From Gracilariopsis chorda (Eukaryota; Rhodophyta; Florideophyceae; Gracilariales; Gracilariaceae), in contig NBIV01000375.1 in the NCBI GenBank assembly GCA_003194525.1, positions 1 through 55,920 of the forward strand: a stretch of 55,920 bases of DNA. The letters run 5' to 3'. Each line of letters begins with the position of its first letter. The first letter of the stretch is position 1. The notes under the pieces were generated by a model. It worked only from the letters and a program-made list of their open reading frames with translations, made no database searches and was not told the DNA's origin. This document shows positions 8,949 through 19,588 of this stretch, one piece after another. A program made the position numbers and the translations under genes.

Positions 8949-11063
8949 ATGTCTCGGCGACCATCCTCCGCCGAACCCGTTGTCACGCGGAGTCATTCCG
9001 TCAGTGACGTGGAACAGGCAGAGATCTCGAAGGTCCCCGCTGGCCACCCTCGACGTGCCACTTTGAAAGGCAAGTCGAAGGGCCAAGACTCGTCGAGAGC
9101 CCAGAAACCCCCGCCTAAGGCGTTGAAGGACGCTCCCAACTGTGGTGTCGACCCGGCTTCTGCCGATGTAGCTGCACCCCGGAGGGGAGAACCCGATACC
9201 GACGCCCCCCCTAGTGTCCAAGCGCAGCTTGATGAGGTGCGTGAAGCACACAATACCCTCGTGGAGGAGTTTGAAGTCCTGCGTGTTAGGTTTGATACCT
9301 CTTCTATGAAGGATTTGGCTGAGGACATTCGGCTTTTAAGGGCAGATGTCAACACTGTGCTGGAATGTTTTGGTGGTCCTGCCAACTATGTCGAGAATGT
9401 GGAAACCCGATTTGATCGTGTCAGTGCCCGTCTGAGGACGTTGGAGCAAACTATCTTGATGGATGACAACGTCCCGGGTGAGGCCGCTGCTGTCTCGCAA
9501 AAAGCGAAGCGCGAGAAGAAAGATTCTACCCGCCGCACTCGTAAGAAGCAACCCAAGCACGATCCCGACTCGTCGGATTCCTCCCTGTCTTCACAGGATT
9601 CTCACCATTCAGATGGTTCGGTGTCGTCGGATTCTTCGTCGGACGATGATCGTCGCCGACGCCCGTCCCATTCTAAACGGTCTTCTTCCACCCAAGGTGT
9701 GATTCGCCCCCGGAGGAAGGGGAGGAAGCACTTAGGATTGAGGGAACTCAAATGTACTAATCCCCTCTACAAGAGGTTGGTATCGTACCGATATTATCGG
9801 CTTGAGGACTCCTCATTGGATCATACACCCCGTGGTACGGGTAAGGTGAAGGACTGCATAAAGCGTATGCAGCTTTCCCTTCGTAACCAGTACTTTTCTG
9901 GAGAGGATCCCATATTGGTGTTAGACTTCCTCGGAAGGTTCGTTTCCGAAGCGGGCATACTTGGTATGAACGAAGGACAGGCGTTTATTGCCCTACCGTA
10001 TTTTCTACGTGGCCTCGCCGAGGATCAATACAACTCTGTAAGAGGTTCTTCCCGAGCCTCCGAAGGAGGTGTAACGTGCTGGCCGGAAGCGGTTCAGTAC
10101 CTCTTGCGATCCTACGCGACGAACAACGCTATTCAGGCGGCTATTCTCGCTTTACGCGATACCCGCCAGAAATCTGGAGAGACGGAAACCGAATTCTCGG
10201 TACGCCTTAATAAGGCTTTCCACAGGTGTGGCAATGTTTACTCCTCTGGAGAGCGCTGCACCATGTACATCGATGGATTGGATCCGGCAATCTGTACGCT
10301 GGTGGCCCGATATCGGGAGGATTGTCGTAACACCACCTACTTGGAGTTGATTCAACACGCGCAAGCGGAAGGTGATGCACTTCGAGCTCGTATCCCTGCA
10401 TCGAAGTCTCGTCCCGCCAAGGCGTTGATGATGGAAGCCAGTTCACCATCTTTATCGCTAGCAGCGAGTGGACGCCATTGAAGGGACTACGATAACGTGT
10501 ACCTCGCTCAGGCCGATGCTCAGTCTATTCCGACCACGGAACTGCCGTCCACGACGGATGCGTCCTACGACACAGCTCAGGAGCATTCCCTGCTGTATGT
10601 TGACGGACCCCGTGTTCACGGACCTCGCATTTCCTATTCGAATGGTGCCCTCCGGCAGAGTCGTCCCGGATGGAAGGATACCTGCCCAGCGGTGAGACAC
10701 ACGGATGCTCGTTCCGGTCAGCCGCCCCCAAGCTCTCGAGTCATATGCCACATATGTTACGAACACGGTCACATTTCACCGAACTGCATCCTCAACTTGA
10801 GAGAAGTAACCCGAGTGATCAGTAACTATGAAGCCCTTACTCCAGCGGAGAAGCAGACCGTTCCGATTGCATCGTACTTACGAGCGAAGACGGACTTCCC
10901 CCGGAATATCCCGGATACGAACCCGCGACACGCGTTGCTTTCCCCTGCTGAGCAGGTCACTAACCCCCGTCTTGTTCGACAAGACACCCCCGCTAGCGCT
11001 CCACTGCTAGTGGTTCAGGACTCTGAGACCCCGCCTCAGGCGGAACGGGCTCAGGAAAACTGA
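8949..11063 (+). pseudogene. gag: Gag polyprotein of element A, interrupted by TGA
   Basis: ATG 8949 begins MSRRPSSAEP, matching the gag start of B (MSRKPFSAEP). The frame is open to TGA at 10479-10481 and continues in the same frame to TGA 11061-11063. The product has a basic N-terminus, a coiled-coil-like region, a Ser/Asp-rich linker, a capsid-like helical domain (including YYRLEDSS, SGEDPILVLDFL and RGSSRASEGGVTCWPEAV, all shared with B and C), and a CCHC zinc knuckle, CHICYEHGHISPNC (10746-10787). Element C reads through the position of the internal stop without a stop, so it is probably a nonsense mutation (CGA to TGA would fit). The ORF ends QEN-stop at a conserved -1 shift signal. Confidence 0.9.
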
Positions 11064-11088
11064 TTTCGGGAGTCTCACCTACGGGAGA
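11054..11088 (+). promoter_or_regulatory. Candidate -1 ribosomal frameshift signal, gag to pol
   Basis: G GAA AAC (11054-11060) lies immediately before the gag stop. Pol is open in the -1 frame from here on. Twelve bases downstream a hairpin can form (11073-11088, TCTCAC/GGGAGA with one mismatch), and a second, CCCTCA-GAGT-TGAGGG, follows further on. Element B keeps the same G GAA AAC stop arrangement with a perfect TCTCCC/GGGAGA stem at the same spacing. Confidence 0.6.
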
Positions 11089-14000
11089 GGCGCCCTCAGA
11101 GTTGAGGGTGAAGGCGCCCGAGGCGTCACTGCCTCGCTCCCCGGTCAAAATCCTTACTAGGAAACAGGCCGTCTCAGACTTGAACTCTGAACACTTTAGT
11201 GTTCTGCGTCGACCGTGGAAACGTGTTCGAAACAACCGGTTCCCGGACAGAGTTTTGGTAATGGCCAAGAGAAACTACAAGGTATATGCTGACCTTGGCC
11301 TTTCCACCCAGTTTATGGTGCGAGTTCTCACTGTTTTGGACACAGGTGCAGGCCCGAACTTCATCGTTGAGTCGCTCCTGCCACCGTCATTGCAGTCTCA
11401 GATCCGCCAAGGCGTGATACCGGATTTTGCGGATGCGAATGATAACCCGTTATCAACGGTTGGGACAATCGACCTGGTCGTGCGCCTTGGCTCCTTTCTT
11501 GTGAAACTCAACTTTATTGTTTGTCGGAAACTCGCCGCCCCTTTGATCTTGGGATGCGACTTCTGTGACAGATTCGTCGATGCCATCAGGCCCCGTCTAA
11601 GACGTGTGGAAATGGAAGACGGCTCCTCCGTTTCGATCGTACGTCGTCCTCTACGACGTGCCTCGAAGAAGCACGTTCCATTACCTGCTGCGCAGGAACC
11701 CCCAACGGCTTCCCGGGACTCTACAAAGCTCCGCGTTGCCTCGTCTGTCCAACTTCCACCGGAATCCCAAGTTCGGGTACGAGTCACTTCCCGTCAACAC
11801 GTTTCACGAGTAATTCAACCCCTTTCATCCTTATATCAACTCGCCGTGGCGAATGGAGTAGCTCAAATTGAGCCCGATAAACCGGTCAACGTGCTTGTCG
11901 CCAATCTAGGCTCTACGCCCCAGTCACTGGTGAAAAACCAAGTCATTGGTTCGGTAATGCCCCACCCCACCGCGATGGTTCCCACGAGAATGACCGCCGC
12001 CGATGTCCTCGGTCTCGTTCACTCTAACAAGGGGGAGGACACTGTCGTCCAAATGCCGAAATGCTCGGATGCTAAGCCGGTTCGAACGAGTTACGACCGG
12101 ATTGATCCCGTGAAAGAACTCGAGGAACTTGACCTCGGTCATGTGCCAGAATCGCACCGTGAACTTGTCCGTGAGATGCTACGGAATTTCACCACGATGT
12201 GGGATGGCTCCCTAGGGGAGATTACTATAACGGAGCACCGGATTGACTTGCTACCTGATACCAGGCCGATCGCTCAGCACCCCTATAGGGCAGGCCCTAA
12301 AGCTCGAGAAGAGGAAGAATTCCAAGTGGAAAAGATGCTCCGAGCTGGAGTAATAGAACCGGCTCAGTCGCCGTGGGCATCCCCAGTGGTACTGGCTCCG
12401 AAACCAGATGGATCCTGGCGCTTTTGCATCGACTACCGTGGACTGAACGCCGTAACCATCAAGGATGTGTACCCGATCTCACGAATGGATGAGTACATCG
12501 ATTCACTCGGAAATGCTACCGTTTTCACGGCTCTAGACGCCAATTGGGGATACTGGCAGGTGCCCGTCAGGGAACAGGACCTCGACAAGACGGCTTTTGT
12601 CTGTCACTCCGGACTCTACAGTTTCAGACGGATGCCTTTTGGTTTGACCAATGCTCCCGCTACTTTCCAGCGTGCTATCGACATACTACTGGCTCGCTTC
12701 AAATGGCGTACATGCCTCGTCTACCTGGACGATATCATAGTATTCTCAGATAATCTGGATGACCACCTCACACACGTGAGAGATATCATGACCACGCTAC
12801 GTGAGGCTGGAGTTACTCTGAAGTTGAGGAAATGTGAGTTATTTACAGATACAGTGAAGTATCTGGGCCACATAATCCGCCCTGGGCGTGTGATGATCGA
12901 GGAAGCTCGAGTTAAGTCGCTCCGTCAAGCGAATGAACCCGCCACTCAAACGGAACTGCGCTCATTTCTAGGATTAGTCAACGTCTATCGACGGTTTATC
13001 CCGAATTGCGCGGATATCTCAGCACCCTTGAACGCGCTCTTGCGGAAAGGCCAACCACCGAAATTGGAACCCTTTACGTCCGTCGAGACGAAGGCGTTTA
13101 ACTCCATCAAGGAGACTGTAACATCAGCACCGATCTTATCGTTACCGAAACCCGGACTACCGTTCACCGTAGACACGGATGCTAGTGACTACCAAGTAGG
13201 TTGCGCTCTCTTTCAGACAACTCCCGAAGGAGAACGAACCCCTATTGGGTACTGGTCACGCTCACTGAATGTTCACGAGCGGAATTACTCCGTCTCGGAG
13301 AAAGAGTGTCTTGCAGTTGTGTGGGCACTCTCCACTCTCCGCCCCTATCTTATGGGTGTGCACTTCACCGTTTACACGGATCACTCGTCATTACGATGGC
13401 TCATGACAGTCTCTGAACCGTCAGGCCGCTTAATGCGTTGGAGGCTCTGCCTTGCGGAATTCGACTTCGAGGTGATCTACAAGAAGGGCACAAAGAACGC
13501 TCAGGCGGACGCGCTGTCGCGTTTACCCACGGATGGTGAAACTCTACCCGCTGGGGACGAGGACATTCCTTGCTTCGTCCACGACAGTCGAGAACCGGAG
13601 GCCCCGGACCGTGAACCCGATAGCTCGGATGAAGAACCGGAATCGGATGATGAACTGGACGCACTACTCGTCTCGGACGATGCTCAGAAACCCCCACTGG
13701 GTAATTTCGTGCCAATACCCCCGGAGGAGATGGTCAGAGAACAACAAGGTGATCCCTTCTGTACTCAGATTCGCGCCCGACTTAATGGCGGTGCGCAACT
13801 CCCTTTCGAGGTGAATGATGTTGGATACCTCGTCAGGACGGTTCAAACAACCCCACAGGTAGTGGTACCGCATACTCTACAATCTAGAGTGCTGCACTTG
13901 TCGCACTATGCGAAACTTGGTGGACACGCCGGTGGACGGAAACTTTACCTCACGTTGCGACGGAGTTACTATTGGCAAGCCATGGCTGTGGACTGCTACG

Positions 14001-15415
14001 CGACTGCTCGGTCATGCACGGAGTGTGCCAAAAACCGGGTCAAACGCCGGAAGCACTCAACGAAGTTGAAGTTATTTCCAGCACGGGCCCCTCTAGAGTT
14101 TGTTGCAATTGACCTCTTGGGACCGCTGCTCACCACAAAGCGTGGACATAAGTTTTTACTCGTTATCACGGATCGTTTCTCCAAGTTGGTTCGCACAGTA
14201 CCTTTACGGAAGATATCTGCTTTCGCGGTGGCGCAAGCCTTCGTCACCCATTGGGTACTTGTCTACGGACCACCGGTTAACATTCTATCCGATAACGGAA
14301 AGCAATTGGCATCGCGATTCTTTGAGGACGTGTGTCGGATTCTCGATATCAAGAATCTGTTCACAACGACCTACCAACCCCAGTGTAATGGGCAAGTCGA
14401 GCGGTTTAACCGAACGCTGTTAGCCTCTCTCCGTTCTTACGTTGCTGATCACCCCAAAACATGGGACCTGTACACTGACGCCTTGACGTTTGCGTATAAC
14501 ACACAGGTACACCGTACAACGGGTTTGACTCCATTTGAATTGGTACTTTCGCGTCATCCGCCCGCCGTAGCGTTGGAACCCCAGCCTACGCTAGCAAACT
14601 TCCCTTCCGTGAAGGATTATCGCCAACGATGGAAAGCGTGGCTTACGAAGTTAATCCCGGTCGCCCGGAGCTCCATGGCACGAGCACAGGCCGCGTACAA
14701 GCGTGATTTTGACTCTCGTGTACGAGGTACAGCACCGCCAATTAAGGAGGGTGACTACGTCTTCGTCCGTAAGGAGCACTGGAACCCTGATAAGGAGAAA
14801 CGGCATAAGCTCTCACCCGTCGCGGACGGTCCCTACAAGGTCATATCAGTGGATAACGACACCTTAGTGGTGGAAATGAACGACGCTCATGAGCGGATTT
14901 CCCGCGATCGCGTTGTTCTGGCACCGCCACCCTCTGTAGAGGTTGCTTACCAAGATGAGAACCAACACACCCCAGTGGCACAACCCACATCTGTGGTTAA
15001 CAGGCCTTCTGTGTTGCCACACCCTTCAAGGGGACTCTCAGATATACCGTCCTTATTGGACGCAGGCCCGAATGCCCTTTCTTCTCTAACGCCACTGCGC
15101 GGCGTCTATCCCCGCAGTTTGGCGCTTCTACCACTCCCCATGCCGCTCCATCTAAGGAGGGGGAGGAGGACCCTAACACTGAAACCGCTTCGTCGCGTCA
15201 TGACAACCGTGGTGCACGGACCTCCGGAAACATCGAAAAGGACAATAGTGGACCGAGAGTTCCGTCTACTGACGTGCCATCTTCGCATTTGCGCGCTACA
15301 GCTACCGCTGAACCCTCGCGAGGAAGTTCTACCACATCCGCGCCAGATCGCACTCCCCACCGGGATTCTAGTCGTCAAAATGCACCACGCAGTGGGAAGT
15401 CTCTCGCCAAAGTGA
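11063..15415 (+). CDS. pol: Pol polyprotein of element A (PR-RT-RNase H-IN)
   Basis: The frame is -1 to gag and is expected to be made as a Gag-Pol fusion, so no start codon is needed. Numbering from 11102, the protease has VLDTGAGPN (DTG at 80-82). RT has the WRFCIDYRGLN and FGLTNAPATFQRAI motifs and YLDD at 541-544. RNase H has TVDTDAS (Asp693) followed by [10 protein letters not shown] and TDHSSLRWL. IN has an HHCC-type zinc finger from His935 and the D,D35E triad Asp1004, Asp1064 and Glu1100, then a C-terminal RHKLSPVADGPYKV fold. All catalytic residues are present. The last 90 or so residues are in a shifted frame relative to the linker that follows in frame 1, so a 1-base indel likely lies near 15.0-15.15 kb. 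It cleaves, copies and integrates the element. Confidence 0.95.
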   Translation: MSGVSPTGEAPSELRVKAPEASLPRSPVKILTRKQAVSDLNSEHFSVLRRPWKRVRNNRFPDRVLVMAKRNYKVYADLGLSTQFMVRVLTVLDTGAGPNFIVESLLPPSLQSQIRQGVIPDFADANDNPLSTVGTIDLVVRLGSFLVKLNFIVCRKLAAPLILGCDFCDRFVDAIRPRLRRVEMEDGSSVSIVRRPLRRASKKHVPLPAAQEPPTASRDSTKLRVASSVQLPPESQVRVRVTSRQHVSRVIQPLSSLYQLAVANGVAQIEPDKPVNVLVANLGSTPQSLVKNQVIGSVMPHPTAMVPTRMTAADVLGLVHSNKGEDTVVQMPKCSDAKPVRTSYDRIDPVKELEELDLGHVPESHRELVREMLRNFTTMWDGSLGEITITEHRIDLLPDTRPIAQHPYRAGPKAREEEEFQVEKMLRAGVIEPAQSPWASPVVLAPKPDGSWRFCIDYRGLNAVTIKDVYPISRMDEYIDSLGNATVFTALDANWGYWQVPVREQDLDKTAFVCHSGLYSFRRMPFGLTNAPATFQRAIDILLARFKWRTCLVYLDDIIVFSDNLDDHLTHVRDIMTTLREAGVTLKLRKCELFTDTVKYLGHIIRPGRVMIEEARVKSLRQANEPATQTELRSFLGLVNVYRRFIPNCADISAPLNALLRKGQPPKLEPFTSVETKAFNSIKETVTSAPILSLPKPGLPFTVDTDASDYQVGCALFQTTPEGERTPIGYWSRSLNVHERNYSVSEKECLAVVWALSTLRPYLMGVHFTVYTDHSSLRWLMTVSEPSGRLMRWRLCLAEFDFEVIYKKGTKNAQADALSRLPTDGETLPAGDEDIPCFVHDSREPEAPDREPDSSDEEPESDDELDALLVSDDAQKPPLGNFVPIPPEEMVREQQGDPFCTQIRARLNGGAQLPFEVNDVGYLVRTVQTTPQVVVPHTLQSRVLHLSHYAKLGGHAGGRKLYLTLRRSYYWQAMAVDCYATARSCTECAKNRVKRRKHSTKLKLFPARAPLEFVAIDLLGPLLTTKRGHKFLLVITDRFSKLVRTVPLRKISAFAVAQAFVTHWVLVYGPPVNILSDNGKQLASRFFEDVCRILDIKNLFTTTYQPQCNGQVERFNRTLLASLRSYVADHPKTWDLYTDALTFAYNTQVHRTTGLTPFELVLSRHPPAVALEPQPTLANFPSVKDYRQRWKAWLTKLIPVARSSMARAQAAYKRDFDSRVRGTAPPIKEGDYVFVRKEHWNPDKEKRHKLSPVADGPYKVISVDNDTLVVEMNDAHERISRDRVVLAPPPSVEVAYQDENQHTPVAQPTSVVNRPSVLPHPSRGLSDIPSLLDAGPNALSSLTPLRGVYPRSLALLPLPMPLHLRRGRRTLTLKPLRRVMTTVVHGPPETSKRTIVDREFRLLTCHLRICALQLPLNPREEVLPHPRQIALPTGILVVKMHHAVGSLSPK
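12029..12039 (+). other. Internal purine tract between PR and RT of A
   Basis: AAGGGGGAGGA sits between protease and RT and resembles the 3' PPT. Purine runs occur at the equivalent place in C (36212-36227) and B (31331-31347, minus). It may act as an internal plus-strand primer or only reflect an acidic Lys/Glu/Gly linker. Confidence 0.4.
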
Positions 15416-16560
15416 AATCGTTGCAGGAAACTATTCGCGTTCGCGATACTGAACCGGCTGTGCCGTCGAGCGTTGATCCGCATTCCGTGGGTCACGGTTC
15501 GTCAACAACAGCTACGCTGGATAATGCAGAGCAGGCCCTCGCGGGATCCTCTGAGCCGACTACACCGGACGTGGTAACTCCTACTGCACGGCAGAACACA
15601 CCGGCCAGGCCGGGCAAGCACACCGTACAGGACGGAAGGAAAATGACCAGCGAGCTGGATTCTGGTTTAGGACCATCGCGCAGTCGCGAACTCACTCCGA
15701 GTGTCTCGGTTGATCCCGACAGTGTCGCCGAAGTCGCACCGGTCACTCCGGAAGGAAAGCACGTCAAAGACGGAAATAATTCGTCGCCGAAGCGAGACAA
15801 CACACCGGCAGCACCGTTGCAACCGCCCTCATGTGAGGAGGCGGAACGCTACACGGCGCGGACAACCCTCGACCATCCGTTGCAAACGGCACGTGACCCC
15901 GACACCGTACGGACGGCAAAGGCACCAATTACCGCCCGAGGCGAGTCAACGCGTACTGTACGACGCACCGTGGCGCAACCGACTTCGTCGTCTGAAGCAC
16001 CCCCGTCAAGACGGATATCTACACACAAACCTGTGGTTCGCGACCCAGATGCTCATCTTTCAGATGCGTTAGAAGCCCCTCAAAGGGTGTCGTCAATAGA
16101 CGCCCCCTCAAGGAGTGAAGAAACCGCGAAGCGGGATACTTTAACGCACGGCAATGGTCCCGATACGCACCATCAAGTGGTCGACGCAACCGGCCGTGCC
16201 GAGGACCTCCAGGCCCGCCAAGCGGATGAACCTACCCGGAAACCGGTTAATGACCTTTCTTTGGGCATGGACAGGCAGTACCAAGCCATGCCCCTTCCGG
16301 GGAAGACTGTCCAACACCCACCAGTGGTGGTAGAGCCTGCCGTGCAGGACGCGATAATGCGAACACGGCGAGGCCGGGAAGTCTACAAACAGGAGTTTGT
16401 TGTTGACCACATTGTAGAACATTCTTACCATCCAGATGGTTACATCCAGTACCGCGTACGCTGGTACGGCTTCGGGCCCGAATGTGACTCGGATTAGTCG
16501 ATAGAGCACCTCCCACGTTCGAAAGTGGTTTCATATCATCGCAGAACGCGAACGGGAATC
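15148..16560 (+). pseudogene. Linker and chromodomain of element A
   Basis: Frame 1 is open from about 15148 to TAG at 16495-16497. About 400 residues are low-complexity (Pro, Thr, Ser, Arg, Asp), then a chromodomain begins: YKQEFVVDHIVEHSYHPDG and YRVRWYGFGP. The stop falls where B and C have DTMEP and DTWEP, so a Trp codon (TGG to TAG) is the likely loss, and the next codons resume IEHLPRSKVV in the same frame. Chromodomains target chromoviral integration to modified histones. In typical chromoviruses the domain follows integrase closely; here a long linker intervenes and its frame differs from that of pol. Confidence 0.75.
15154..15170 (+). other. Internal polypurine tract after integrase of A
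   Basis: AAGGAGGGGGAGGAGGA has the same AGGAGGGGGA core as the 3' PPT (18671-18680). The equivalents in C (39377-39391) and B (28133-28148, minus) share it. It lies at the start of the IN-chromodomain linker. Confidence 0.55.
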
Positions 16561-16806
16561 CCAGCATCGGTGATACACGCCCAAGTGGGATAAGCAAACC
16601 ACTGCGGTGGAAGGAAGGAAATGAAGGATCGAGTTGTGGTGTGGAAAGGAAGAAAGGAAAGGAAAGAAGAAGGAACACAAGTCAACTTGGATTTTATTCG
16701 ATACGATCGATGGAACACCGACTAGTCGAAGGACTACACTGCGTCACAAGGTTGCACCCCCATGGTGAGGGAACACGCCCCCTTACGGGTTGGAACTGCC
16801 CCCACC

Positions 16807-18647
16807 TTAGTGGTTATTTCCCTGGAGTCGGGCTATCAGAGCATCCCGCATCACGGTGACATCGCCACTGGCCTCGTTACCTCCCAGCCCCACTTGGCGG
16901 AGGAACTGAGAGATCACGGCAGCCTGACCCGCAGGGGCCACGTTTGCCTCACCTGGCGTAGAGGACCCACCAGTGCGAAGACCGACCGACGGATTGGACG
17001 GCTGACTCGCAGGGGCGACTCCAGGAGCATCCATACCATATGGTTCTCCCTCTGCCTCGGCGTGACCGGCACCTTCGTCGGGCTCGTTGTCGAACATCGG
17101 ATCCTCACCGTCGTAGACGTTGTAGTACTCATCGGCGTCAACAAAACCGGTCGGATGCCCCTCGGGGATATATCTCGGTGCAAACCGGAGCTCGTTCGCT
17201 TCCTCCGCGGAGATATCATGCCCCTTGCAAGGGTTGAAGTAGATGAAGTCACCCGAGAGCGGAGTTTGACGCCCTGGCGACAGGTCCTGTATCCGGCTAC
17301 CGGCAGTACGCCCACTCTGCTCTAGAGGAACCGAAGCCCAGTCAACCTGGTCGATGAAATCGAGGAGCCCCGCTACTTCGTCAGTGTTTGCCTCACCACC
17401 TAGTGGGATTCGTAAGTCCAGCGCTCGGATGGCGGCACGGACCCGCAACGGGATGAACCACAGTCTGAACTGGTCATAAACCTCCCAGAGGATGAAAGCC
17501 GCTGTGCGGACCGCCCATTCGGTGACCACCACGGACCAGAGTCCGGACTGAGGATCCTCGTTGAGGTATGAGCCGTAATACGTGATCACGGGAGGCAACT
17601 CGATGTAGCAACCTCGGCACGCTTCGAGATGCGACCACCACGGTGGAATCGGAACGTACCGACCCCGTCGGTTGACCACGCGGATGCGTTCGACTTTCAC
17701 GTTCTGATACGGAATCAAATACCCGAATCGGGACCGTGCTGGCCGCTCAAAGCGTATCATCGAAAAGAACTTGGCCCTCGCCAAGCGACGCATATAGCGG
17801 AATTCAGCCCGAATGATCGGTCGTGTCCAGCACACCGCGTCTTGGCGCGCCGCGGGAATGCTTCTCCACAAGAGTGGTTCCAAACCCGCGAGGCGGTCGA
17901 GGTACCCCATTTCACCTGGGTGCGATACAATCCGATGTCGGAGCCCATACCATCGGGGATGGGATACTCGAAGGGAGCCCGGCGAAGCCGTTGATGAGCG
18001 AGTAAGACCAACGCCGCGTGCGCGGAAGCTGCTGATTCCCGACCCCGTCGGATTACCGTGTGCACGGGTATCGCTACGCGATTGTGCCAATCCCACGAAG
18101 TGGTCACGATTGCCGGAACGTCACCCGGGAGCATTCCGTTTCCATCGGTATACATCGCCAGAAGGGCATCATTGAACACCGCAGTCGGGTGGAACCACGG
18201 CGCCAACCGGAGAGTCATGGCATGTTGCGAAGGCTGCAGCCCGACCAGCATGTCGTACGACAGCCACGCTGCCATTAGATACCCTCCCGTGGGAGCCGCA
18301 CTCGCATTTGCGCCTGTTTGTTGCGCTGGAGTGGAGAGACCGCTCTGCGATAGAGGCACGGAATGAAATCCGGAGAAGTACTGTAACGGTGTGTTGCTGC
18401 CGGCGTTGCCGTTGTTGTTGCCGTTGTTGTTGCCGTTGTTGTTGCCGTTGTTGTTGTTCATCGTAGATGATGGAAGCCGAGCAATCGGAGAAAAAGGCCG
18501 CGAAAGCGTGTGTGTTGTTGGAAGAACCTCGGAAGAGTTGGTCGCAGATTCGCTGTTCGCAGCTAGGTGCTCGTTACTCAGAGTGGGATGGAGAACCGGC
18601 GAGCCGGACTTACATTTAAGGACCTTGCCCGGTGCTTCCGTCGCCAT
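16807..18647 (-). pseudogene. Antisense ORF (aORF) of element A, one frameshift
   Basis: On the strand opposite to gag-pol, ATG 18647 begins 36 bp from the 3' LTR. The frame 18647-17757 has an Asn/Gly repeat (residues 63-84) and then a conserved region with APWFHPT and TSWDWHNRVAIPVH. It breaks near 17.9 kb, where the frame ending at 16807 takes over: RPIIRAEFRYMRR, RFGYLIPYQNVKVERI, ACRGCYIELPP, FILWEVYDQFRLWFIP, IPLGGEANTDE, GDFIYFNP and an acidic stretch with DPMFDNEPDE. All of these align in order with the aORFs of B and C. No signal peptide, membrane segment or known domain is recognised. The gene is convergent with pol and the chromodomain. Confidence 0.8.
18405..18462. repeat. Short tandem repeat encoding Asn/Gly tract
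   Basis: Units of GTTGTTGCC type on the plus strand encode a run of Asn with spaced Gly in the aORF on the minus strand. The aORF of B has a shorter Asn run at the same position. Confidence 0.8.
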
Positions 18648-18670
18648 CGTGGATGTCGTATTCGCACCTC

Positions 18671-18682
18671 AGGAGGGGGATA
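18671..18682 (+). other. 3' polypurine tract of element A
   Basis: AGGAGGGGGATA abuts the 3' LTR (starts 18683). The equivalent in C is AAGGAGGGGGATG before 42672. Confidence 0.85.
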
Positions 18683-19588
18683 TGAAGTGCAATCCTCAAG
18701 GAGGAAGACTCAGCGATGCCCTGTGGACTTGGTGTTTTTGCCGCTTTCGCGTGTTTATGATTACTACCGCTATTAGCGGGTGTGTCAGCCCTCAGCGGAT
18801 CCGCACTGTGCACCAGGTGCACAGTTGTGCATGCGCCGTGTGCCGCCCAAGGCGTGAGTGGACCACGTGTGACACGGATAGTCAAGAGGAGGTTGGCACC
18901 ACGGTGTGGACATTTAGTTAACTTATATATATTATTTATTATTTATCTACGCTACAGTAGGGAGATTACTACACTATATAGTGGCTTGGCGACCTCGCCC
19001 TGACACTGAGTAAACTTCCCCAACCAGGGTTCTTGGCTCTAAGTCTTTTCCGCTTTCGCGAGTCTTCTACACTCCTCGGAGGTAAAGCCGCGTTACTAAC
19101 GGTAGACCTATCCACCCTGCGTCACTAGGAGTATCACCGCCTTGCACTTGTCACTTAATTCACCACCGCCGTGTTCTCGCCCCTGTATAGGGTTTCCTTT
19201 GTACTTTTTTTTCGTGGTCCCGTTTGCCCACACCCCCGTCGCCCCCCAATCGGGCATCCCCCGTATTTCCCTTACCCCACTCTCGTGGTTCCTACCCCTT
19301 TGTGTGGTTGCTCGTCACCGCTGACGCGTGTCTCTCGTGCCGGTATCCCGTGACGCCCCCCCCCCACTTACGTGGACTCGTACTCCTTGGAAGGGCTGTT
19401 TTCCCATTCGTGGTGATCCTAATCCTACCGTTTCAACTCTCCCCGCTTGGCGTGAGAGTGAGCCTCGGCTTTACAACCCGACTTCGTCGTGCTCATCCGG
19501 AGAGGCTCCGTTCGCTGTGTTACCCTCCAGAGGGAAGATGATTCCGAACGTCTTCGTGTGTTGTCCCGCTTGCGGGTATTGCACTACA
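18683..19588 (+). repeat. 3' LTR of element A
   Basis: 906 bp, same ends as the 5' LTR, followed by the CTTAT duplication at 19589-19593. If the antisense gene has an LTR promoter, it would lie here, running leftward from around the palindrome at 18972-18983. Confidence 0.95.

Larger units (their letters stand above)
7930..19588 (+). mobile_element. Ty3/gypsy chromodomain retrotransposon A
   Basis: An 11,659-bp element with LTRs at 7930-8833 and 18683-19588, ends TGAAGTGCAAT...ATTGCACTACA and the duplication CTTAT. It encodes gag, a pol in the -1 frame, a long linker with chromodomain, and a minus-strand ORF (aORF). I see four lesions: an in-frame TGA in gag (10479-10481), a frame change in the linker near 15.0-15.15 kb, a TAG in the chromodomain (16495-16497) and one frameshift in the aORF. 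It is otherwise well preserved. LTR divergence is roughly 2.5% by eye. It is inserted in the RT region of copia element F. Confidence 0.96.

Noticed and set aside
16762..17325. Plus-strand ORF opposite the aORF of A
   Set aside because: It is a mirror frame of the conserved minus-strand protein; its peptide is not shared by the matching strands of B and C.
18405..18462. Short regular repeats as a CRISPR-like array
   Set aside because: It is a microsatellite encoding Asn/Gly in the aORF, without spacers; the DNA is eukaryotic.
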